A stretch of DNA of 64,000 nucleotides from Pratylenchus scribneri (lineage: Eukaryota > Nematoda > Chromadorea > Rhabditida > Pratylenchidae). The notes under the pieces were generated by a model. It was not told where the DNA came from and did not search any database. It was given only the letters and a program-made list of their open reading frames with translations. The stretch spans positions 1,984,001-2,048,000 of the forward strand of contig JAQSEB010000047.1 in the NCBI GenBank assembly GCA_030063045.1. Direction: 5' to 3'. This document shows, one piece after another, positions 56,190 through 64,000 of the stretch. Position 1 is the stretch's first letter; each line of letters starts with the position of its first letter. Both the position numbers and the translations under genes were made by a program.

Positions 56190-57500
56190 AGCTTTTATCC
56201 CCACCAATCCCACTTCCAAACCAAAAATTAATACATTTTGTTAGCCATCCCCATTCTCAATCCACTTAATTAAAATGTGCGTGTACTCCTCCTCTTCTCA
56301 TTAATTCTTAATTTATTTAATATTATCTGTTCATGTTGTCTTCCCCCATCCAATTCAAAATGCCCAGTTTTCAAAACAAAAAATTGATCTCCACTAAAAA
56401 TATGTGCTCATGTATTTTTTTTTTGTTGATTCTGGATTTAAATAAAATAAAAAATGAATTATAATTGTGTATTTGGGGAATGCGGGTGGGTAGCTTAAGC
56501 ACAGAATTGAAGTCTTTTCTTGATGGGAATATGGCATTATAATCCGCTTTTCTCTCACTTGGCCATATATTAGAATATGGCACACACACACCCTTCCAAA
56601 TTTGCCGATTCCCTCTCAAATGAACCAATATAACTTCCCACTTTTTGACTATTTTTAGTCCACAGTGGAGGCTTCATAAATTGTTTAGGATTCATCCAAC
56701 GATCCAAAAAGAATAAAATGCCTCCAAGCATTCTTCAAAAATGGATTCCATTTCCATTCCAATTCAAGCGATGGAAAACCCATTCATTTGCTTTTATTGT
56801 CGAAATAATGGTGATTTGTCGTTTGCCCGCACCCCTTGAATGATTTTTGGCTTCTCCTATTCATCCACTCCAAATCCAAATTCATCCTGGATTTGCAAGT
56901 CCTAATTGCGTTCCTATTTTATATATTTTGTTTTTTGAAGTACAAAATGAAAGCTACAGTTGATTCTATCTTGATTTTCAAAAATTAATCCACAAAAAAT
57001 ATTCAATGATGATTCATTTTGTTGGATTGTGATGACGTTTCCTTCTAATTTAGAAATGAACGACCATTAATCATCAGACCATCCATTCAGCCATCCACCC
57101 AAATTCCTCATGATGCTTTTGGAGGAAATGTTTGCACAACAAAATCGCGAGACTAATGATGATGAAAACAGTAAAAGCTTCAAATTTGTACACCGCAAAC
57201 TATATATAATTGGTGTGATTAAAGCCCAAAATATGTACCTCAGCATATAATCATATCATAATCATTCTAATATTTTTTTCCATATTAAGATTTTTTTCTT
57301 TTTTGTTAAAACCCATAAAGCATAATGGATATTTTTTAAAATATTCATGTACAATGCAATTTCAAAATTTGGCCAAATAGATAAAAAAAAATATGACCAA
57401 AATATGATTTTGCTTTCATAAAGCCGTTAAAAAAAGTGCAGGAAATGGAACCGGCCATTTTTGAAAGAATTGGAATGACATAATAGCAACAAAAAAATTG
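56190..57500. other. AT-rich region, nothing supported
   Basis: No coding exon, RNA gene or clear repeat is seen. If 55,662 starts a gene with a large first intron, this would be part of it. Confidence 0.4.
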
Positions 57501-58425
57501 TAATACTATTCCGGAAGGGGATTGTAATTGTAATTTTTAAATTCTTTCCGGAAAGTTTATTTATTCTAAGTTCTTTCCTGAAAGTTTATTTATTCTAAGT
57601 TCATTCCGGAAAGTTTATTTATTCTAACTTCTTTCCGGAAAGTTTATTTATTCTAACTTCTTTCCGGAAAGTTTATTTATTCTAACTTCTTTCCGGAAAG
57701 TTTATTTATTCTAAATTCTTTCCGGAAAGTTTGTTAATCTAACTTCTTTCCGGAAAGTTTTAACCGGAACAAATCTAAGTTCTTTCCGGAAAGTTTTAAC
57801 CGGAACAAATCTAAGTTCTTTCCGGAAAGTTTTAACCGGAACAAATCTAATTTCTTTCCGGAAAGTTTTAACCGGAACAAATCTAATTTCTTTCCGGAAA
57901 GTTTTAACCGGAACAAATCTAATTTCTTTCCGGAAAGTTTTAACCGGAACAAATCTAAGTTCTTTCCGGAAAGTTTTAACCGGAACAAATCTAATTTCTT
58001 TCCGGAAAGTTTTAACCGGAACAAATCTAATTTCTTTCCGGAAAGTTTTAACCGGAACAAATCTAAGTTCTTTCCGTAAAGTTTTAACCGGAACAAATCT
58101 AAGTTCTTTCCGGAAAGTTTTAACCGGAACAAATCTAATTTCTTTCCGGAAAGTTTTAACCGGAACAAATCTAATTTCTTTCCGGAAAGTTTTAACCGGA
58201 ACAAATCTAATTTCTTTCCGGAAAGTTTTAACCGGAACAAATCTAAGTTCTTTCCGGAAAGTTTTAACCGGAACAACTCTAAAAGTTCTTTCCGGAAAGT
58301 TTTAACCGGAACAAATCTAAGTTCTTTCCGGAAAGTTTTAACCGGAACAAATCTAAGTTCTTTCCGGAAAGTTTTAACCGGAACAAATCTAAGTTCTTTC
58401 CGGAAAGTTTTAATAAGACTTTTTT
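57500..58425 (-). repeat. 36-bp and 29-bp minisatellite array (TTCCGG family), about 26 copies
   Basis: The first seven units (57,535-57,735) are about 29 bases: TTCTTTCCGGAAAGTTTATT then TATTCTAAC. From about 57,736 there are some 19 units of 36 bases: CTTTCCGGAAAGTTTTAACC then GGAACAAATCTAAGTT. Both contain the perfect 12-base palindrome CTTTCCGGAAAG. Long open frames on the minus strand are by-products. The same family, in the other orientation, is at 12.9 kb and, diverged, at 14.8 kb. Confidence 0.95.
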
Positions 58426-59410
58426 CCAGAAAGATTTTTGACTAAATAATATAAAAACAATTCATCAAAAAAAATTTGATATATAGTTAATTTAAGTTTG
58501 GGCCTATACAAAATTAATTCAAAGAATGGATTGCCTTTGGAAAAGTCTCTCAAACTCTAGTGAAACCACAAAAATTGTTGTGGTCTATTCGTTGAAAATG
58601 AACAAAATAACGCGAACCCCGAAATATTGGCCATCATCGACGGTTTTGAGGGCAAAAAGTCACTTTTTGTGTGCTTACAATTAATTGTTAGATTAGGTGG
58701 GGCACAACATTGATGATCAAGGCGAATGAAAATAGGGAAATGGACCCTACTGAAATTTGGAAATGACCCCTTTCTGTGCGTTGTTGCGTCACAATTTAGC
58801 GCAAAAAGTGTGAAGACATTTTACAGAATTGGAATGATAAACAAATTGGTGGAGGAAGAAAATGAAATGGAACGTTTTGTTGGGGGATGATTGGCTGAAC
58901 GCTGAATGAATGAAATGAAGATGGGCGCGAAATTGTGGAGGCGAAATTAGGGAAATGGAGAAAAACGGTCCAGATCGAGATTGGAGAATAATTGAACAGA
59001 TGGGGGTTGGTTGATTGGTATGTTAAGTGGATTGATTAAACATGGGCATTTTTTGAGTGAATTTAGAATAAAAATGAATTCGGTTGAAAAATTGGCTCAT
59101 TTCCTTTGGAAGAAGGAAGGCAAATTTGCATAACACTGATTAAAAAGTATGGAAATTCATTTAAAAAAAAATTGTAAAAAATATTATTGGCCTATTCAAA
59201 TTGGCAGAATCAAAAATTACAATTTGTTATTAATCGCCAAAAGTGGGGCATTTTATTGGCATGAAATTGGCCAATTCTATTGAATGAATTCTACGAGTAA
59301 TTAAAATAATTTATAAAATTGGCTGTCAATTATTTTTATTTTTCCCTAAAACGTTGATGATTTCTCAATCTAATCCACAAAATTCCTCGTTTGATCATAG
59401 CTGTTTCTCT
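58426..59410. other. Region without supported gene
   Basis: Purine-rich, with several ATGAATGAAATGAA-like stretches around 58.9 kb. No consistent exon is seen. Confidence 0.35.
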
Positions 59411-59428
59411 GCTTTCCAAAAATAGTCG

Positions 59429-59682
59429 TTGATGGTGAATACCGCTGATCTCCCCAAACCCAAAATCACCCAAAACACAGCAGATTGTGCACCCCCGTCT
59501 GAGGATGATTGCTCGCCAAATCCTTGTGCACCCCAAATTCCACAAAAACCCTGATTTGATTCCACCATCACCGCCGAATTCCAAAGTATCCAAAAATAGC
59601 AGCTTTCTTACAATCACCGCACCGCAATTTCCCCGAAATAATCCACCAAATTTATGGCGAATCCACTTGGGATATGATTAAT
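59429..59682 (+). pseudogene. Possible exon with a one-base frameshift
   Basis: After an acceptor-like TTTCCAAAAATAG, the frame beginning SLMVNTADLPKPKITQNTAD and ADCAPPSEDDCSPNPCAPQI looks coding but stops just after CAAAAACCC (about 59,562). A one-base shift in that run continues as PDLIPPSPPNSKVSKNSSFL and APQFPRNNPPNLWRIHLGYD to a stop at 59,681. This Pro/Ser/Cys-rich stretch may be the last exon of an unknown gene with an indel or sequence error. No family recognised. Confidence 0.3.
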
Positions 59683-60239
59683 TGAGAGGGAGCTGATGAA
59701 AATGTGGATAATGAGCTCTAATCATGATGATAAATTTAATCACAGCTCCTTCATTTAGCATGGCTTTATGTCCAAACTCCAAAATCGACTCAGTACTTTA
59801 ATTTTTATGTAACCAATTTATACCGTATTTATCGAAGTTTCCACAAAAGCCATGCATTTAAACCTATCTTCAAAATTATAGAAAATGAATTCAATGACCT
59901 TTTTACTAGAGAATATTGTGTCAAAAATAAATCCATTTTTTACAAAATCATAAAATTACAATAACTCATTAGCGAAATTATGGTTAATTTTATGCAGGAT
60001 TGATCTCTGTCCTAAAAATGTTCCAAATTTAGTACTCTCACCAACAGCGGTCTATGACCAAAATATATTAAAAGGATCTTCTGATTCTTAACAAATTTAA
60101 GTCAAAAATCTATCTTGAAATAGAGCACAAATGGCTATGGCCATTCAAAACTCATTAATCGAAATAAACATCTTTTCATTCCACCCCTCCCCTCCTTCCA
60201 AATTTCCAATTCAATTTCCATTGGTCATACCCCTTGGCT

Positions 60240-60300
60240 AATCGTATTATAAAAATACGAATTGTAGAGGAGGAGAGGGATTGGACTCTCACCTCTCAGT
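60240..60300 (+). promoter_or_regulatory. Possible TATA promoter before a first exon
   Basis: TATAAAA at 60248-60254, then an initiator-like TCAGTCAGTT at 60,296, then ATG at 60350 after a short leader. The TATA-to-initiator distance (about 48 bases) is longer than usual, so the pairing is uncertain. Confidence 0.35.
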
Positions 60301-60349
60301 CAGTTCTCGACAAGGTGAACGCCCAATTTTGATCAAATTACCCCATAGT

Positions 60350-60447
60350 ATGATTGAAGGGGGCGACGGCACACAACTTCGCGCACTCCTCATTCAGCAA
60401 AATCAGTGCAAAATCAACCAAATCCATTTTGAAGGAATGAGTGAAAA
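60350..60447 (+). CDS. Possible first exon of a gene continuing beyond
   Basis: ATG 60350 encodes MIEGGDGTQLRALLIQQNQC followed by KINQIHFEGMSE, 32 codons plus 2 bases, ending at a strong donor (AAAA then GTGAGTGG, GT at 60,448). Codon composition is like that of the intact genes, and a TATA/initiator-like pair precedes it. I cannot identify the next exon in the 3.5 kb that follow. Product unknown. Confidence 0.4.
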
Positions 60448-60884
60448 GTGAGTGGGCGAGTGATTGAATGAATGCGCAAATTAAAAAAATTAGCAATATG
60501 TTTTTGAGGGATTAGATAGGCGAAAATGGCCATGGCCTTTAGTTATCTTTACCCGTTTCAAACCAGAGTATTTTAATTGACAAAAAAATTTGGAAAGCGA
60601 AATCATCCAACATAAACAAATTAGTTGAACGCCCAAAATTGGGTCAAGGTTATATTAAGTATTTGAAAACAAATAATAATAAAATTAAATTATGATAAAG
60701 GAAGAAGCGAATAAAGACGGGAAATTTCGAGAATAGATAATGAAATTTATTCGTTGATGTTTGTGATTTTTTATGTAAATTTCAATTTATCTCCTGGCAT
60801 TTTATTATGAAATTCATTTTTTAAATATTCACATGATCTTTGAATGTAAATTGTAAATAAAAACGATTTTCGGAGGATAGAAAC

Positions 60885-61188
60885 AGGAGGAATTATTCAA
60901 AGAAACATGAGGAATTATAACAGAAATTTATTCTTAGAAACAGGCGGAATTATTCTAAGTTCGCCAGGCGGAATTATTCTAAGTTCGCCAGGCGGAATTA
61001 TTCTAAGTTCACGAAGCGGAATTAAAACAGGCGGAATTATTCTAAGTTCGCCAGGCGGAATTAAAACAGGCGGAATTATTCTAAGTTCGCCAGGCGGATT
61101 TATTCTTAGAAACAGGTGGAATTGTTCTTGGGATTTATTCTTAGAAAACAGTCGGATTTATTCTTAGAAATAGGCGGAATTAATCTTT
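60885..61188 (+). repeat. 24-bp minisatellite array, about 11 copies
   Basis: Units of the GGCGGAATTATTCTAAGTTC family with 15-base AATTAAAACAGGCGG insertions. Edges are decayed (AACAGGAGGAATTATTC, AACAGTCGGATTTATTC, AATAGGCGGAATTAATC). Same orientation as the 10.2-kb array. Confidence 0.93.
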
Positions 61189-61208
61189 AATTTTCAAAAA
61201 AAATAGTA

Positions 61209-61305
61209 AAGTCCCATTTTAGAGGACATTTAGGGCTTTCAAATGACATATCGCCTTCACAAATTAGTTGCTTTCTTGTTAAGTTATGCCCAAAAGAATG
61301 GCTCA
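61209..61305. mobile_element. Half family B element
   Basis: A right arm only: TTAGAGGACATTTAGGGCTT, then ATATCGCCTTCACAAATTAG and TTATGCCCAAAAGAATGG. It directly follows the 24-bp array. Confidence 0.6.
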
Positions 61306-64000
61306 GAAACTATACACATAGTCCTATTTCGAGTACCGTAACCCAATCCCACATTCCCCATGCACATATGATTTCCTTGTGCTCTATCAATCTCGTCCCT
61401 CCATCCGTCTTTCAAATCATTATTTTTTCTTCCTATTGCGCACTGCGCTGTTCAATTTCATTGACAACTTTGAAATAATTTCCCATTGAAATTTGTTGGA
61501 ATGTTGGTGGAATAAGTAAATAAAATTTGTTGGGAAAATAGATAAGTAATTAATTGATTTTATTTTTTCTCGATAAATGAATTCAACCAGAGTAGCCTTT
61601 CCCCATTTATGAATTCAATATTATGCTATAATTAATGCCACCAAAATTATTTCCGAATTATTCATTGGCATCAGATGGAAGATTTCCTCGAATTGGAAAA
61701 AAATTTGCCCAGAGAAATGATTGGCTATCATTTGCCATTTTTGTCCATCAAATCAACATATTCTGAATCTGACTGACAATATTTTTCCAGAGGCAAAAAA
61801 AGAATATTTTAATGGTATTATTCAAAATTTAACCCATATTCCTCCAAATATATTCTCTAAAATTTAAACAAAATAAGGCGATTCTCGAGTGCAACAACAT
61901 TTTTGACGTCACAAATTTCCATCCTTTTTCGACCAAAAAAAAACACTTCCTTCATCAAAAAAAAAATACACAAGTTGCCGAGATCGGCGTTGATTGGATA
62001 AACAAATTAACAATTTGGAAAAGAACGCAAAAACACATTTTGACCAAAATCAGAGGCTGACAAAAACCTGACAATGAGAGTACTGAAAAGGCGTAGGAGT
62101 TGGGGACAATTGACCTTAATTTTAAGTGGAAATGGATTGCCCAGAAAAGTGCAAATCACAAATTTTTGGTGGGACGTGGGATAGAATGGAAGTGGGGCTT
62201 TGGGGCACATCAAAGTACAGAATGACGTAAAAATGGAATTTATTTGAATTGTCTGTCTACATCTTCCATTTTTGGGCCGAATTGTTTCGGTTCAACGCAT
62301 TTCGCTTTGAGTGAGGTCTAAAAATGGAAGGAAAATTGGTACCGACTGATCCCATTGCTGATTTGCTTCCTTCTTGACGTAACTAATCAGAATGGGGAAA
62401 TATTGAATATAGGGAAAGATAAGAAAATTGGATGAAATTAACGAGAGTAATTTTTTGGATTAATATCACATATTCAAATCTAAAGAAAGATATAAAAAAT
62501 AATCAACTTTCCAAGATGACCATTTCACGGATGAAATGATAATATCATGAAAGAACGGCATAAAGGAGATCAAAATAAATTAGCCATTGCCGGAACTTTT
62601 CCATTGTCATACAATTCGCCCAATTCCAAATCCTTCCAAAAAAATACCATAAATGGCCACTTGATAATTTCATAATTAATAATTATTAAGAAAGAGTCTG
62701 CTAAAATGACTCAAATAAATATAATTTGCATCAGCAGTTCATACATCAACCACACCCTTCCTCCATTCTTTGGGGTTGTTTTCCGCCAATTTATTCTATT
62801 TTTGGAAACATTTTCCACCAAATATTCCACAATATTTTTCACCCGACAAATTTTTGCGCACTGAAAAGGGCAGCCCATAATTTGCTGCTGATAATGATGA
62901 AAATGAATGGAAGAAGGAAATGAGCACAACAAATTTTGGGGGTGGTGGATTGACTGATGATGATGAGGATGTTTTTGCGCGCAAAGCAACAAAACATTCC
63001 TTTCTTGTTTCACCCATATTTTGGATGGAATTTGTCTGGGCCGCTAAAAATAATTGAATAGCCTAAGGAATTGTGAAAAATTAAAAATATAAAGGACTGA
63101 TTAATTTGGATTCTGCTCGAAGAAAAAATAAAATTTTACAAAATTTAAAATATGAAATAAATTTTGACCAAATATCATGGAATTAATTTACATATCAATA
63201 GATTAGAGAGTCTCTGAGCAATTCAACAATTAAAAATTTGGAATTTACATCATCCATGAGCCGAAAGTTGCTGATTAGCACCATCTCATCAGACTTTGAT
63301 CATCAATTGCCAAACCAAATTGTTTTCATGTCAAATAAGAATATATTTTTTCTTGATGAATTCAAATTATATATATTTAATATAATTTAAATGTCATTCT
63401 CCTTTCGACCCTAAATCTTAATAATGGAGATTTTATCAGAATCTTATCAATGTTTTCAATACAGTAGGCAATGAAATTAATAAAATTTTCCTATTGTTAA
63501 AATTCGTACCATTTTTTGCCTTTCCAAAATGTTCCGCACGACTAAAATAAGTAAAACAATGATCAACAAATCGGTGCGCGGTGAGGAATTCCTCGGCTTT
63601 AAACTCTCCAACAAAAACAAAGACAAAGACAAACACAAACCAACGGCGGAATTTACCCCCAAATAAAGTACTTCGCCTTTTTGGTGTGCTTTTCCTTTTA
63701 GCATCGACCATTTTGGTGCACAATTTAGGGTCGCTTTTTTCGGCATGGGTGTGGTGGTGGTAAACCCTCAGCGGAGAATGGAATGAAAATCCAAAAATGG
63801 AAGCTGGAAATAACGAGTCTCTGTTTGGAGTTGCTTGGCGCGGTTTGCGTTCTCCGAGCGGGAGGCACATAAAAACTGCGCAAAGTGCTTTATTATGGAT
63901 GATTGGTTGATATGACGGGTCCATCGACCGTGCTTCACACTGCTTTCTTTGGTACATATTTTGGGTACATATTGCACCCAATTGGACCGAGTTTTCCGCC

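Larger units (their letters stand above)
60448..64000. other. Region without a supported complete gene
   Basis: It contains the 24-bp array at 60.9-61.2 kb and half of a family B element. Frames at 62,711-63,017 and a 181-codon minus-strand frame at 63,436-63,981 exist. The latter includes a VFVFVFVFV stretch from a simple GACAAA repeat and shows no domain or splice partner, so I leave it uncalled. Confidence 0.35.

Noticed and set aside
57734..58276. 180-codon frame of repeated LKLSGKNLDLFR
   Set aside because: It is a minisatellite by-product, with no start context, flanking exons or composition typical of the genes here.
63436..63981. 181-codon minus-strand frame
   Set aside because: It includes a simple-sequence VFVFVF stretch, has no domain, and overlaps other frames of similar quality.

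Overview
The window looks like nuclear DNA of a nematode, possibly a tylenchid, although I cannot place the genus. It is AT-rich, genes are split by many small introns with GT(GC)...AG borders, and the gene families fit: a moulting-cycle (MLT-10-like) protein, a DEG/ENaC channel, a nematode-type Cys-loop anion channel, a DHCR24/diminuto-like sterol enzyme and F-box-like genes. Most real genes are invisible as single long open frames. I rebuilt them by joining exons whose phases agree.

Layout. 1,210-13,526 (+): a complete 14-exon gene for a glutamine-rich protein of about 1,297 residues with seven separated C2H2 zinc fingers. 14,690-24,194 (-): a complete 15-exon Cys-loop ligand-gated anion channel subunit (about 647 aa), convergent with the first gene. 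25,366-31,012 (-): a complete 8-exon delta(24)-sterol reductase-like gene (520 aa). 32,319-33,735 (-) and 45,635-47,313 (+): two inverted copies of an F-box-like gene; one has a decayed second exon. 35,021-35,317 (+): a candidate small secreted four-cysteine peptide. 35,843-38,804 (+): an MLT-10-like gene. 39,484-42,404 (-): the 5' half of a DEG/ENaC channel gene. The last two genes converge on a foldback element at 38.9-39.3 kb and both appear to lose their 3' ends there. 44.5-44.9 kb holds a receptor-like fragment. From 48 to 64 kb there are few convincing genes: a promoter with a frame-broken coding region (55.4-56.2 kb), a frame-broken exon (59.4-59.7 kb) and a possible first exon at 60,350.

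The non-coding part is dominated by repeats. Two minisatellite families, one with a 24-bp unit and one with a 36-bp unit, each recur at about four separate loci in both orientations, and both units contain palindromes. There is a 169-bp satellite array (12 periods), a 1.1-kb TAGAA-type array, a 39/41-bp array and a 150-bp triplication. Two miniature-transposon families with long inverted repeats recur at least 15 times, mostly inside introns. Two further elements have perfect 8-bp target duplications typical of hAT transposons.

I see no operon-like pathway. The genes are functionally unrelated (transcription, neurotransmission, sterol metabolism, cuticle/moulting, ion channel). The most unusual points are the dispersed minisatellites, the 3' truncation junction at 39 kb, frequent GTC and GC splice donors, and the stop-interrupted coding region at 55.7 kb. 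Nothing here amounts to a clearly new molecular system.
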